Below are positions 42,234-51,564 of a stretch of DNA of 53,600 bases, piece by piece. The stretch is from Calothrix sp. MO_192.B10. Its GTDB lineage: Bacteria; Cyanobacteriota; Cyanobacteriia; Cyanobacteriales; Nostocaceae. Numbering within the stretch: position 1 is the stretch's first letter; the number at the start of each line of letters is the position of its first letter. Location: NCBI GenBank assembly GCA_030065055.1, contig JASJDS010000016.1, positions 1-53,600 on the forward strand, read 5' to 3'. A program made the translations under genes and the position numbers. A model generated the notes under the pieces. That model did not search any database and was not told the origin of the DNA. It saw only the letters and a list, made by a program, of their open reading frames with translations.

Positions 42234-44933
42234 CTATACAGTATGAGCCACAGAAGAAGGAATACCAACTGGAGAGTCTACGGTATTTGTAGAGGCATTT
42301 TGTTGGGGAATTTCTTCTTTGACTACACCCCGTGCCTTGATTAAGTTAATCGCACGGGTGACGCTTTCTGGCAATATTACCACCAAACTATTGTCGGGAG
42401 CTTCATCCAAAGCTTTATTGATGGCTTGGGTTTCATCCAGAACTACTTCATAGTTACAATCTGGGTTGACTTGCCGAATCCCTTCAGCAATCAAATCCCC
42501 TGCTGAACCCCTAACCCTACCCCGATTGTCATCATCTTCTTTGATAATAATGCGATCGAAGATTTGCGCTGATAATTTACCTAGGGTGACAAAATCTTCA
42601 TCCCGACGATCGCCTGGTCCACCAATCACACCAATGCGATCGCCTGTTGTCCAATTGCGAACAAAAGCACCCAAGGCTTCATAACTGGCTGGGTTGTGGG
42701 CATAGTCTACTAAAGCATGGTAGTTACCCAAGTTAAACAAATTCATTCTTCCTGGGGTTTGACTCACGGAAGCACGGAAGGTATTTAATCCGGAACGAAT
42801 TTGCTCAATGGTGACATTTTGCACAAATGCTGCCAAGGAAGCTGCCAAGGCATTAGCAATCATAAATGGCGCTTTTCCACCCATGGTTAAGGGAATATTA
42901 TCTGCCCTTTCAATTCTGTGGGTCCAATCCCCTTTGAGGATTGACAAAAAGCCATTTTCATATACTGCTGCCACTCCTCCCCTTTGGATATGGTTCCTCA
43001 CCAACTCCGAATCGGGGTTCATGGTGAAGTAGGCAATATTGGCTTTGGTCTTCTCAGCCATCACCGCTACCCGATGGTCATCCGCATTAAGCACCGTATA
43101 ACCATTGGGGAACACCGCTTCCGCCACAATACTCTTGAGGTGAGCCAACTGATCGATGGTATCAATATCACCCAAGCCTAAGTGGTCAGCAGCCACATTT
43201 AATACCACACCCACATTGGCAGATTGAAATGCCAGACCAGAACGAAGAATACCACCTCTTGCGGTTTCCAGTACTGCTACCTCTACTGTTGGGTCTTGCA
43301 AAATTAGCTGGGCACTCTGGGGTCCAGTATTATCCCCTGCTTCTACTAAGTAATCACCGATATAAGTTCCGTCTGTGGTTGTATAACCTACAACTTTATT
43401 TGTCTGTCTAAAAATATGTGCTAATAAACGTGTAGTAGTAGTTTTACCATTGGTACCTGTCACGCTTAAGATTGGTACCCGGCTCGATTTATCGGCGGGG
43501 AACAGCATATCCATTACTGCACCGGCAACATTGCGGGGAATACCTTTACTGGGAGCTACGTGCATCCGGAACCCAGGAGCGGCATTTACTTCCACAATCA
43601 CCCCATCTACTTCCCGCAAAGGACGACTAATATCAGTGGTGACAATATCAATCCCGGCAATATCCAAACCAATTATTTTTACTACCCGTTGTGCTAACCA
43701 CACATTTTCTGGATGGATCTCGTCTGTGCGATCGATTGCTACTCCCCCTGTACTTAAGTTAGCAGTGGGTCGTAAATAGCACACTTTACCTTCAGGTAAA
43801 ACACTGTTTTCCGTGTAGCCTTGCCGTTCCATTAGCTGGTAGCTAGTACGATCCAGTTCGATTTTGGTGAGTAGGTTATCATGGCCGTCACCACGTTTGG
43901 GGTCTTTATTGGTTTCTTCTACCAATTCAACGATTGTCGATCTGCCATCACCCACAACATGGGCAGGAACTCGTTCGGCTACCGCCACAACTTTGCCGTC
44001 TATAACCAGTACCCGGTGATCCCGTCCCACATAATATCGTTCCACAATCAAAGAACGGGAAATTTGTCTGGCACCATCGTATGCGGCTTCTGCTTCTTGC
44101 CAACTTCTAATATCAGTGGTGATACCTCTGCCATGATTACCATCCAAAGGTTTAATCACAATGGGATAGCCACCAACATATTCAATGGCATCCTCCAATT
44201 CATCAAAAAAGTTAATTACCGTACCCTTTGGTACGGGCACTCCAGAGTCGGCCAAAATTCGTTTGGTTGCTTCCTTATCACAAGCCAGTTCGACTCCCAA
44301 AATGCCGGTGTTTTCTGACATGGTGGCTTGTATCCGCTTTTGATGCGCCCCATATCCCAACTGAATCAAAAAGCGAGCTCCCAGAGGTGTCCAAGGGATA
44401 CCTCTTTTCTCTGCTTCTTGGACAATTGCTTCGGTGGAAGGACCAAGGCTAGCTTCTCGCCAAAAATCTCGTAAATCCTGGATGTCTTGCTCCAATTCTG
44501 CCTTGGGGTAACGACCACGATCTACAATACTTTGACACAGACGCACGGCAGCTCTACCTGCATAACGTCCTGCTTCTTCATTTAAATACTCGAAAACTAC
44601 CTGATACACCCCTGGTGTTGAAGTTTCACGGGTGCGACCAAAGCCAGCATCCATGCCAGCCAGTGACTGGAGTTCTAGGGCTACGTGTTCTACTATGTGA
44701 CCCATCATGGTGCCTTCACGCACCCGCATTAAGAACCCACCACGGCAACCGGGTGAACAAAAATGTCCCTCTAAACTTGGTAGTGCTTCCACTAATCCGT
44801 CGTAGAAGCCAGGGATTTCGTTCGATGGTATGTCCGCAAGGTGCTCTAAGTCGAGGCGCATGACGATCAACTTGTGGCGTCGAATGCTCCAATAATTGGG
44901 GCCGCGTAAGGTCTGGATCTTGAGGATTCTCAT
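42234..44933 (-). CDS. cphA: Cyanophycin synthetase
   Basis: About 899 residues from MRILKIQTLRGPNYWSIRRH; an in-frame extension to 44963 is unlikely because MRILKIQT is the conserved family N-terminus. CphA polymerises aspartate and arginine into cyanophycin using ATP. Order: N-terminal domain, ATP-grasp domain (GVPVPKGTVINFFDELEDAI; YPIVIKPLDGNHGRGITTDI; IDIVTTDISRPLREVDGVIV then EVNAAPGFRMH), and a Mur-ligase-like domain with P-loop VTGTNGKTTTTRLLAH (near residue 491) and LVDYAHNPASYEAL. Length is typical. cphB lies 173 bp upstream on the same strand. Confidence 0.97.
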   Translation of the reverse strand: MRILKIQTLRGPNYWSIRRHKLIVMRLDLEHLADIPSNEIPGFYDGLVEALPSLEGHFCSPGCRGGFLMRVREGTMMGHIVEHVALELQSLAGMDAGFGRTRETSTPGVYQVVFEYLNEEAGRYAGRAAVRLCQSIVDRGRYPKAELEQDIQDLRDFWREASLGPSTEAIVQEAEKRGIPWTPLGARFLIQLGYGAHQKRIQATMSENTGILGVELACDKEATKRILADSGVPVPKGTVINFFDELEDAIEYVGGYPIVIKPLDGNHGRGITTDIRSWQEAEAAYDGARQISRSLIVERYYVGRDHRVLVIDGKVVAVAERVPAHVVGDGRSTIVELVEETNKDPKRGDGHDNLLTKIELDRTSYQLMERQGYTENSVLPEGKVCYLRPTANLSTGGVAIDRTDEIHPENVWLAQRVVKIIGLDIAGIDIVTTDISRPLREVDGVIVEVNAAPGFRMHVAPSKGIPRNVAGAVMDMLFPADKSSRVPILSVTGTNGKTTTTRLLAHIFRQTNKVVGYTTTDGTYIGDYLVEAGDNTGPQSAQLILQDPTVEVAVLETARGGILRSGLAFQSANVGVVLNVAADHLGLGDIDTIDQLAHLKSIVAEAVFPNGYTVLNADDHRVAVMAEKTKANIAYFTMNPDSELVRNHIQRGGVAAVYENGFLSILKGDWTHRIERADNIPLTMGGKAPFMIANALAASLAAFVQNVTIEQIRSGLNTFRASVSQTPGRMNLFNLGNYHALVDYAHNPASYEALGAFVRNWTTGDRIGVIGGPGDRRDEDFVTLGKLSAQIFDRIIIKEDDDNRGRVRGSAGDLIAEGIRQVNPDCNYEVVLDETQAINKALDEAPDNSLVVILPESVTRAINLIKARGVVKEEIPQQNASTNTVDSPVGIPSSVAHTV

Positions 44934-45106
44934 GGGAATAGGTAGATGGAGATTCGGAACCAAAATTCTAGTTTCTTACTGGGATTAACTGCTTCACTGT
45001 TAGCTGCAAACAGTTTTTGACTGTTTACGTCGCTTTATCCTTAATTTATCTAGTGTAACGTCGAAATTCGCAGTCAACTCAGTGTAACCTCAGATACCCA
45101 ATTCCG

Positions 45107-45970
45107 TCAGCTGGACAGGCGGTATACTGCGGGTAAAACGGTACGTTGGTAAAGGTGAAAACAATCACCATGACCAAGGACGTGCAATCGTAGATTGTGA
45201 ATAGTTAAAGGATCGCTAGCTCCCACATGGGGCTCATTGGTGTGAGTCACTTCTGTGGGATCGACAATTGTCACGGAGCCTTTACCTATGACTTGTAACC
45301 AACCATCTCGTTCAAATAAAGCACAGGTATCTTCATCGATACCAATACCCAGTCGATCGGGGTGGGAGGATATAGCACTAATCAGTCTGCCCATGCGATT
45401 GCGGTTGTGAAAGTGTTGATCCACAACCACCTCTGGGATTAGACCTAAGCCGGTTGCCATATCCACAAGAGAGCGATTGGGAGATTCCCCACTACCACCT
45501 CCTGCAATCATATGATGACCCATAACCGCAGCTCCTGCACTAGTACCAGCTAAGGTTAGCTGTCCAGTTCTAACACGCTTACGGATAATTTCCATAGCTG
45601 GGGTGTCGGCTAAAACACCACAAAGACGTAATTGGTCTCCTCCAGTCATAAATACCCCGGTACAGGATTCCAGGGATTCTTTATACTCTCGGTATTCGCA
45701 CTGTTCGCGTTCCCTAATATCTAGTAATTCAACCTTCTTTGCCCCCATGTCTTCAAATATACGAATATAGCGATCGCCAATTATGGATGGTTCGCGGGAG
45801 GCAGATGGAATAATGGTAATATAGGCATCGCTAGCACCAGCACGAGCAAAAAAAGTTCTCAGGATCTCGCGTCCGTGAACTTTGTCTTCTGCGCCTCCGA
45901 TAACTAGAACGGCGGTTTTTGTTGCTTGGGGTGTCCTCATTTCCAGCGATTTAGCTTTTAATTGCGGCAT
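45107..45970 (-). CDS. cphB: Cyanophycinase
   Basis: A 287-residue serine-type exopeptidase that cuts cyanophycin to beta-Asp-Arg dipeptides. Family S51 motifs: VLVIGGAEDKVHGREILR, FMTGGDQLRLCG, nucleophile in TSAGAAVMGHHM (Ser near residue 144), VDQHFHNRNRMGRLISAI and GIGIDEDTCAL. The ATG at 45970 has AGGAG 9 nt upstream and was chosen over a TTG at 45991. It precedes cphA on the same strand, the usual cyanobacterial order, giving coordinated storage and release of nitrogen. Confidence 0.96.
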   Translation of the reverse strand: MPQLKAKSLEMRTPQATKTAVLVIGGAEDKVHGREILRTFFARAGASDAYITIIPSASREPSIIGDRYIRIFEDMGAKKVELLDIREREQCEYREYKESLESCTGVFMTGGDQLRLCGVLADTPAMEIIRKRVRTGQLTLAGTSAGAAVMGHHMIAGGGSGESPNRSLVDMATGLGLIPEVVVDQHFHNRNRMGRLISAISSHPDRLGIGIDEDTCALFERDGWLQVIGKGSVTIVDPTEVTHTNEPHVGASDPLTIHNLRLHVLGHGDCFHLYQRTVLPAVYRLSS

Positions 45971-45993
45971 TGGTGTTTCTCCTGTCAACAACT

Positions 45994-46371
45994 TCAGGTG
46001 AATGAAACAAGGTTAGTAGCCCGATTGTTTGTATAGTGTCCCTGGATAGAAGACACTGTCCGCAGTTTGGATCGACTCCTGAAGTTATGAGCACCAGAAG
46101 CTGCCCTATCCTTATGGTCAGCCGCTATTCCACCTTTCGGTAAGGGCTTTAACCCATGAGAATACAAAGTATTCTCACATAAAGACTTCTGGAAAGCCAC
46201 CACTCCAACTTCTGGGTTGACGGGGGAGACGCCGCTGATTTCATCTGTTCGTTCCCATTCCTCAACACCAGCCGCCTTGTTGCTCACCTGTCTTTTTGTC
46301 CCAAACTGGCCAAATTCTGCTTGGAGGAAGCAGGGATTGACGGGGGTTTTCTTGAGGCTGGCTCGATGCAT
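45994..46371 (-). other. Atypical 125-codon ORF upstream of cphB, coding status uncertain
   Basis: An open frame ends 23 bp before the cphB ATG. Its product (EEWERTDEISGVSPVNPEVG; VAFQKSLCENTLYSHGLKPL; PKGGIAADHKDRAASGAHNF) has no recognised domain, signal peptide or hydrophobic core. The DNA looks richer in G/C than the flanks and contains GAATACTTTGTATTC and two CCCCCGTCAA(T/C)CC motifs, so it may be a structured leader or a decayed mobile-element end rather than a gene. Spacing would allow translational coupling to cphB if it is translated. Confidence 0.3.
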
Positions 46372-46596
46372 CCTGGAAGTTGTTAACCTAGTTTAGATAA
46401 TTAATTTAGATGTAGATGTGACAATATTTAAACATAAATTAAGTAATTAGAAAAATTTTTGGCTCCCTAGGGAATCACAATGTTTCTAATACTTACATAC
46501 GTTATTAATTTAGTCGATCTTTGTTTCACCCGACATCGGCTTGCAGTTTTATTAGGCATTCACATTTAAGATTAGTGTCCTCCAATACGAATTACT
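46372..46596. promoter_or_regulatory. Divergent promoter region of the cph genes and trmD
   Basis: An AT-rich 225-bp spacer between the minus-strand ORF/cphB unit and trmD. No GTA-N8-TAC NtcA site was identified by eye. It probably contains the trmD promoter and possibly the cphBA promoter. Confidence 0.45.
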
Positions 46597-47343
46597 GTGC
46601 GCTTTGATATAGTTACGCTGTTTCCTGATAGTTTTACCTCTGTTTTCAATTCTGGGCTACTTGGTAGGGCCTTGTCAAAACAGATTGCCCAAGTCAATTT
46701 GGTTAACCCTAGGGATTTTACCAATGATAAGCATCGCAAGGTAGATGATGAACCCTATGGCGGTGGTGTGGGTATGCTGATGAAGCCAGAACCCATTTTC
46801 GCTGCTGTAGAGTCGCTGCCTATTTTACCGCGTAGAGAGATAATTTTGATGAGTCCCCAAGGACAAACCATGAATCAACCTCTATTGCGGGATTTAGCCA
46901 GTAATTATGACCAATTAGTTGTAATTTGTGGTCATTATGAAGGGGTGGATGAACGAGTGCTAAATTTAGTCACCCGTGAGGTATCCTTGGGTGATTTTAT
47001 TCTCACTGGGGGAGAAATTCCCGCTATGGCTTTAGTCAATGGTGTGGTACGCCTTCTACCTGGAACGGTAGGTAAAGTCGAATCTCTCAAAGCGGAAAGT
47101 TTTGAAGATGGACTTTTAGACTTTCCCCAATATACCCGCCCAGCTAATTTTCGCGGTTGGCAGGTTCCAAATGTATTACTATCTGGAAATCATGCCAAAA
47201 TTGCCCAATGGCGATACGAACAACAAATTGAAAGAACTCGTATTCGTCGTCCCGATATGCTTCAGGCTTGGGAGGAGGGAAAGCATCAACACCAAGAAAA
47301 TGGTAACCATAAAAATCCAGAAAATTCACCCCATCCAGATTGA
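46597..47343 (+). CDS. trmD: tRNA (guanine-N1)-methyltransferase
   Basis: A 248-residue TrmD of the SPOUT class, which methylates G37 of tRNAs reading CNN/CGG codons. GTG start: RFDIVTLFPDSFTSVFNSGL is the conserved N-terminus. Diagnostic segments: DDEPYGGGVGMLMKPEP, LMSPQGQTMNQPLLRDLA, VVICGHYEGVDERVLNL and SLGDFILTGGEIPAMALVNG, which form the trefoil-knot SAM site. A His/Asn-rich tail (HQHQENGNHKNPENSPHPD) extends beyond the usual end. Not in the rpsP-rimM-trmD-rplS operon found in many bacteria. ispF follows 255 bp downstream. Confidence 0.96.
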   Translation: MRFDIVTLFPDSFTSVFNSGLLGRALSKQIAQVNLVNPRDFTNDKHRKVDDEPYGGGVGMLMKPEPIFAAVESLPILPRREIILMSPQGQTMNQPLLRDLASNYDQLVVICGHYEGVDERVLNLVTREVSLGDFILTGGEIPAMALVNGVVRLLPGTVGKVESLKAESFEDGLLDFPQYTRPANFRGWQVPNVLLSGNHAKIAQWRYEQQIERTRIRRPDMLQAWEEGKHQHQENGNHKNPENSPHPD

Positions 47344-47344
47344 A

Positions 47345-47521
47345 GAAGGAGGAAGGAAGAAGGAGGAAGGAAGAAGGTTTGAGCGGGGTTTTGAGATGGG
47401 GACAAAGGAACCCAACTCAAAACGGACAACCCATAGGGGATGGGGTTTTTGACCCCTATAGTCAATAGTCATCAGAAGTTTGAACAACAGGACGCTCAAA
47501 CCTGGTGACTTCAAACTTCTG
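47345..47521. repeat. GGAAGAAGGA repeats and a long hairpin between trmD and ispF
   Basis: AGGAGGAAGGAAGA units fill about 47345-47380. At 47473-47484 CAGAAGTTTGAA pairs perfectly with TTCAAACTTCTG at 47510-47521 (12 bp, 25-nt loop). No T-tract follows, so it is not a standard terminator. Confidence 0.8.
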
Positions 47522-47598
47522 ACTTCGATAAATCTTGACAAATTACTGATGAGGAACCACAAATAACTACTGATGATACCTAACAAAATAATTCACAA

Positions 47599-48075
47599 AT
47601 GAAGCTCCGCATTGGTAACGGCTATGATATCCATAAACTAGTCAGCGATCGCCCTTTGATTTTAGGCGGGGTAAATATTCCCCATCAATTGGGCTTATTA
47701 GGTCATAGTGATGCTGATGTGCTTACCCATGCCATTATGGATGCCATGTTAGGGGCGCTATCTTTGGGAGATATTGGACATTATTTCCCACCTAGCGATC
47801 CTCAATGGTCTGGGGCAGATAGTTTAATCTTATTGTCTCAAGTAGACAGGTTGATTAAAGAACGGGGGTGGCAAATTAGTAACATTGATTCGGTTGTTGT
47901 TGCCGAAAAACCGAAGCTAAAGCCCCACATTCACAAAATGCGGGATAATTTGGCGGGTGTTTTACAATTAGAACCCAATCAAGTGGGAGTTAAAGCCACA
48001 ACTAATGAAAAGTTAGGTCCCGTAGGACGGGAAGAGGGAATTTGTGCCTATGCTGTTGTTTTACTCTCACAATGA
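47599..48075 (+). CDS. ispF: 2-C-methyl-D-erythritol 2,4-cyclodiphosphate synthase
   Basis: A 158-residue IspF, the homotrimeric zinc enzyme of the MEP isoprenoid pathway that forms the cyclic diphosphate. Metal ligands lie in GNGYDIHKL (Asp10, His12) and in [20 protein letters not shown]; further signatures are [29 protein letters not shown] and [20 protein letters not shown]. Length is standard. The pathway supplies carotenoids, the phytol chain and quinones. Expression is probably independent of trmD. Confidence 0.97.
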   Translation: MKLRIGNGYDIHKLVSDRPLILGGVNIPHQLGLLGHSDADVLTHAIMDAMLGALSLGDIGHYFPPSDPQWSGADSLILLSQVDRLIKERGWQISNIDSVVVAEKPKLKPHIHKMRDNLAGVLQLEPNQVGVKATTNEKLGPVGREEGICAYAVVLLSQ

Positions 48076-48320
48076 TGGAGTGAAGGAGGGAAGGAGTGAG
48101 GGAGTGAAGGAGTGAGGGAGTGATAGAAAACTATCAACTAACAACCAACAACTATCAACTAACAACTAACAACTAACAACCAACAACTAACAACCAACAA
48201 CCAACAACTAACAACCAACAACCAACAACTAACAACCAACAACCAACAACTAACAACCAACAACCAACAACTAACAACCAACAACCAACAACTAACAACC
48301 AACAACTAACAACTAATTAT
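48071..48320. repeat. Heptamer tandem arrays between ispF and the binding-protein gene
   Basis: GGAGTGAAGGAGGGA-type units fill about 48071-48123, followed by about 25 AACAACY heptamers to 48315. The heptamers form a higher-order 21-bp period (AACAACC, AACAACC, AACAACT). The array ends about 30 bp before the next start codon. Confidence 0.93.
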
Positions 48321-48346
48321 TTTGGATAGCATCTAGCAAGACTTAT

Positions 48347-50134
48347 ATGATGAAATTTCCTCGGATTTTGCCTTCCATACAGCGTTTTTGGCTACCTATT
48401 ATCCTGACTTGCACAACATTACTCACGGTTGTGGCTTGTAACCCAAGTAATTTTCAATCCAAGGCTGCTAAAGTTCCCCAACTGGTACAAAGTATTCTTA
48501 GCGACCCCAAAACCTTTAACTATGCTTTGAGTCAGGAATCACCCAATATTTTTGGCTTAACTTTTGAAGGCTTAATTACCGAAAACCCCATTACTGGCAA
48601 AATAGAGCCTGCTTTGGCTGAATCCTGGAAAGTTTCTGATGACAAGTTAAGAATTGTCTTTACCATGCGTCCAGGTTTGAAATGGTCTGATGGTAAACCA
48701 CTAACTGTAGATGATGTGGTATTTACTTACAACGACATTTATTTTAATGAAAAAATTCCCGCAGATGCTAGGGATGTATTACGCATTGGTCAAAGTCGTC
48801 AACTACCTAAGGTGAGAAAAGTAGGCGATCGCCAAGTAGAATTTGTTACCCAAGAACCCTTTGCACCCCTATTACGCACTACAGGGTTAGCAATTTTACC
48901 TGCTCACGCCTTACGGGAATCTGTAACCAAGACAGACTCTGAGGATAAGCCCCAATTTCTCACCAAATGGAGTGTGGATACTCCCCCCGATGAGCTAATT
49001 GTTAATGGTCCCTACAAGTTAGAACGTTACGATACTAGCCAACGGGTAGTTTTCCGTCGCAATCCATATTATTGGCGCAAAGGAGAGCAAGGAGAATCCC
49101 AGCCTTATATTGAAAGAATTATCTGGCAGATTGTGGAATCTACTGATACATCCTTGTTGCAATTTCGTTCTGGCAGTTTGGATGCTGTAGGTGTAACTCC
49201 AGAATACTTTTCTTTGCTGAAACGGGAAGAAAAGCGGGGTAATTTTACAATTTACAATGGCGGTCCTACTCCTACACGGTTATTTATGTTCTTTAATTTG
49301 AATAAAGGCAAAAGGGATGGGAAGCCTTTAGTCGATCCCATTAAGTCGCGCTGGTTTAATAATGTTGCTTTTAGACAAGCTGTGGCTTATGGTATTGATC
49401 GCCAAAAAATGATTAATAATACTTATCGTGGTTTGGGTGTATTACAAAACTCCCCAATTGCCGATCAAAGTCCTTATTACTATTCTCCAGAGGAAGGACT
49501 GAAGGTATATAAATATAATCGCGCAAAAGCCAAGCAATTATTAACCAAAGCCGGATTTAAGTACAATGAACAAGGGGAATTATTAGATCAGGATGGAAAT
49601 CGGGTTCGCTTTACTTTACTCACCAATGCCGGCAACAAGATTCGGGAAGCAGTGGGGGCACAAATTAAACAGGATTTGAGTCAAATTGGGATTCAAGTTG
49701 ATTTCACTCCTTTAGCTTGGAGTGCTTACACAGATAAACTTTCTAATACTTTGGATTGGGATGCTGGTATCATTGGCTTTGGTGCTGGTGTGGAACCAAA
49801 TGAGAGTGCCAATCTCTGGACTGCGGATGGCGGATTACATATGTTTAACCAAAAGCCACAAGCCGGACAAAAACCGATTCAGGGACGGGAAATATCTGAT
49901 TGGGAAAAAGAAATCGAGCAGCTTTACATTAAAGGTGCCCAGGAGTTTGATGAAGCCAAGCGCAAAGAAATTTATGCCGAAACCCAACGGATTACCCAGG
50001 AATATTTACCCTTTATTTACCTAGTAAACCCCTACTCTATGGCGGCGCTAAGAAATCGCTTTGAAGGGATTCAATATACTCCCCTTGGTGGCGCTTTCTG
50101 GAATATTCATGAAATCAAAATTACCGAGAATTAA
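48347..50134 (+). CDS. ABC transporter substrate-binding lipoprotein, family 5 (peptide/nickel type)
   Basis: A 595-residue SBP_bac_5 protein. A signal peptide with lipobox VVAC places the lipidated Cys at residue 31. Family signatures are AESWKVSDDKLRIVFTMRPG, LKWSDGKPLTVDDVVFTYND, VNGPYKLERYDTSQRVVFRR, NPYYWRKGE and VAFRQAVAYGIDRQKMINN. It delivers an oligopeptide, or less often a nickel chelate, to an inner-membrane ABC permease, but no permease or ATPase gene adjoins it. larB, for a nickel-containing cofactor, follows 121 bp downstream; a nickel link is possible but unproven. Confidence 0.93.
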   Translation: MMKFPRILPSIQRFWLPIILTCTTLLTVVACNPSNFQSKAAKVPQLVQSILSDPKTFNYALSQESPNIFGLTFEGLITENPITGKIEPALAESWKVSDDKLRIVFTMRPGLKWSDGKPLTVDDVVFTYNDIYFNEKIPADARDVLRIGQSRQLPKVRKVGDRQVEFVTQEPFAPLLRTTGLAILPAHALRESVTKTDSEDKPQFLTKWSVDTPPDELIVNGPYKLERYDTSQRVVFRRNPYYWRKGEQGESQPYIERIIWQIVESTDTSLLQFRSGSLDAVGVTPEYFSLLKREEKRGNFTIYNGGPTPTRLFMFFNLNKGKRDGKPLVDPIKSRWFNNVAFRQAVAYGIDRQKMINNTYRGLGVLQNSPIADQSPYYYSPEEGLKVYKYNRAKAKQLLTKAGFKYNEQGELLDQDGNRVRFTLLTNAGNKIREAVGAQIKQDLSQIGIQVDFTPLAWSAYTDKLSNTLDWDAGIIGFGAGVEPNESANLWTADGGLHMFNQKPQAGQKPIQGREISDWEKEIEQLYIKGAQEFDEAKRKEIYAETQRITQEYLPFIYLVNPYSMAALRNRFEGIQYTPLGGAFWNIHEIKITEN

Positions 50135-50255
50135 TTCGCTTGACGGTTGATAGTTGACAGTTGACGGTTGACAGTTGAAGGTTCTTTCTGATTTCTGCTC
50201 CCTGGATATTTTTATAGATTCAATCTAAAATCCAAAATCTAAAATCCAAAATCGG

Positions 50256-51041
50256 ATGACTGATGAAAAAACATTGCGATCGCTCTTAGAATCCATTGCT
50301 AGTGGTAAAATTACCCCAGACAGGGGTTTAGAGCAGCTGAAGCATCTGGCTTACGAACCCATAGGGGAATTTGCCAAAATTGACAACCACCGCGCCTTAC
50401 GCACCGGTTTCCCAGAGGTAATTTGGGGTCCAGGGAAAACTCCCCCACAAATTGCCCAAATTATGAATGTCATGCGCCAACGCAATTCAGTTGTGATGGC
50501 GACGCGCATTGAACCCGATGTTTATGTGGCCGTGCGATCGCAAGTCAGGGATTTACGATATTATGAATCAGCAAGAATTTGTGCTATAGCTCCCCCAACT
50601 ATAGAACCACGTTATCCCGGCACCATTGGCATTCTCTCGGCAGGTACAGCCGATTTACCCGTGGCTGAAGAAGCCGCCGTCACCGCCGAACTCTCTGGCT
50701 TCCAAGTCCAGCGTCTCTGGGATGTGGGTGTTGCTGGCATTCACCGCTTGCTAGATAATCGCCACTTAATCACATCCGCATCGGTTTTAATTGTGGTGGC
50801 AGGCATGGAAGGAGCATTACCCAGTGTCGTCGCTGGTTTGGCTGATTGTCCTGTAATTGCCGTACCTACCAGTATTGGTTATGGAGCAAGTTTTAATGGG
50901 TTAGCACCCCTCTTGACAATGCTCAATTCTTGTGCTGCTGGCATTGGAGTAGTGAATATTGATAATGGCTTTGGTGCGGCGGTGTTGGCAGGGCAAATTT
51001 TACGCACAGTATCCAAATTACCTAGAGATGGAATCTCCTAA
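50256..51041 (+). CDS. larB: Nickel pincer cofactor biosynthesis protein LarB
   Basis: A 261-residue LarB. The enzyme carboxylates and hydrolyses nicotinic acid adenine dinucleotide at the start of nickel-pincer nucleotide synthesis; it is related to AIR carboxylase PurE. Visible: the N-terminal helical part (LRSLLESIASGKITPDRGLE), FAKIDNHRALRTGFPEVIWG, GILSAGTADLPVAEEAAVTA, VVAGMEGALPSVVAGLADCP and VPTSIGYGASFNGLAPLLTM, all typical. No larC, larE or larA in the window. CTAAAAT/CCAAAAT heptamers occupy the 30 bp before the ATG. Confidence 0.94.
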   Translation: MTDEKTLRSLLESIASGKITPDRGLEQLKHLAYEPIGEFAKIDNHRALRTGFPEVIWGPGKTPPQIAQIMNVMRQRNSVVMATRIEPDVYVAVRSQVRDLRYYESARICAIAPPTIEPRYPGTIGILSAGTADLPVAEEAAVTAELSGFQVQRLWDVGVAGIHRLLDNRHLITSASVLIVVAGMEGALPSVVAGLADCPVIAVPTSIGYGASFNGLAPLLTMLNSCAAGIGVVNIDNGFGAAVLAGQILRTVSKLPRDGIS

Positions 51042-51190
51042 TTTTTCGGGGTAAGTAGGCTGTAACTACTGGCAAATTAGAATTATCAGGTTAAAGTTGT
51101 TTTGGTAACTAGGAAAAATCTCAAGTATGATTTTTTTCTAGAAATCCAGATTGTTAACCGATAAACTACGTAAAACCTTGATTTAAAAAT

Positions 51191-51397
51191 ATGCATCTAT
51201 ATCAAGATTCCATCTCTAATATGGTTGGATATTCACCTATACATGGGAAACTAATAGCACAGACAGTCAAAGACCCCAATGTACTTGGACAAATGCAAAA
51301 ATCCTTCAATGGCTTTGTGGAATCAGGTCAAGTTTGGGCATTGTTGATTGGATTGGTCATTGGCTATATGTTTAAGAGTCTAACCAGTTACGGCTAG
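51191..51397 (+). CDS. Small membrane protein, hypothetical
   Basis: A 68-residue protein with a polar N-terminal half (YSPIHGKLIAQTVKDPNVLG) and one C-terminal membrane helix (VWALLIGLVIGYMFKSL). No known family. Composition and the clean single helix suggest a real membrane-tethered protein. Tandem GGAGTGAT repeats follow its stop codon. Confidence 0.6.
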   Translation: MHLYQDSISNMVGYSPIHGKLIAQTVKDPNVLGQMQKSFNGFVESGQVWALLIGLVIGYMFKSLTSYG

Positions 51398-51530
51398 AGT
51401 GAGGAGTGATGGAGTGATGGAGTGATGGAGTGATGGAGGGAAGGAATGAAAGAATAAATTATCTTCCCCACACTCCCCACACTCCCCACACTCCCCACAC
51501 TCCCCACATTCCCCACACTCCCCACACCTC
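51398..51530. repeat. Two tandem arrays before argH
   Basis: GGAGTGAT units at about 51405-51440 and the 9-bp unit CCCCACACT repeated about seven times at 51468-51528. The second array is open in the argH frame and would read (Pro-His-Thr)n, but it precedes the real start codon. Confidence 0.92.
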
Positions 51531-51564
51531 CCAACTCTTACTTTTCCCTTCTACTATTTCATTT

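Noticed and set aside
44934-44963. Ten-residue N-terminal extension of cyanophycin synthetase
   Set aside because: MRILKIQTLRGPNYWSIRRH is the conserved start of the family.
46372-46596. NtcA box controlling the cyanophycin genes
   Set aside because: No GTA-N8-TAC with a properly spaced -10 box was found by eye.
48124-48320. CRISPR array
   Set aside because: Units are 7 bp with no unique spacers; it is a simple tandem array and no cas gene is nearby.
51430-51564. N-terminal extension of ArgH
   Set aside because: It is only the translated CCCCACACT repeat; the conserved ArgH N-terminus starts at MTEQKTW.
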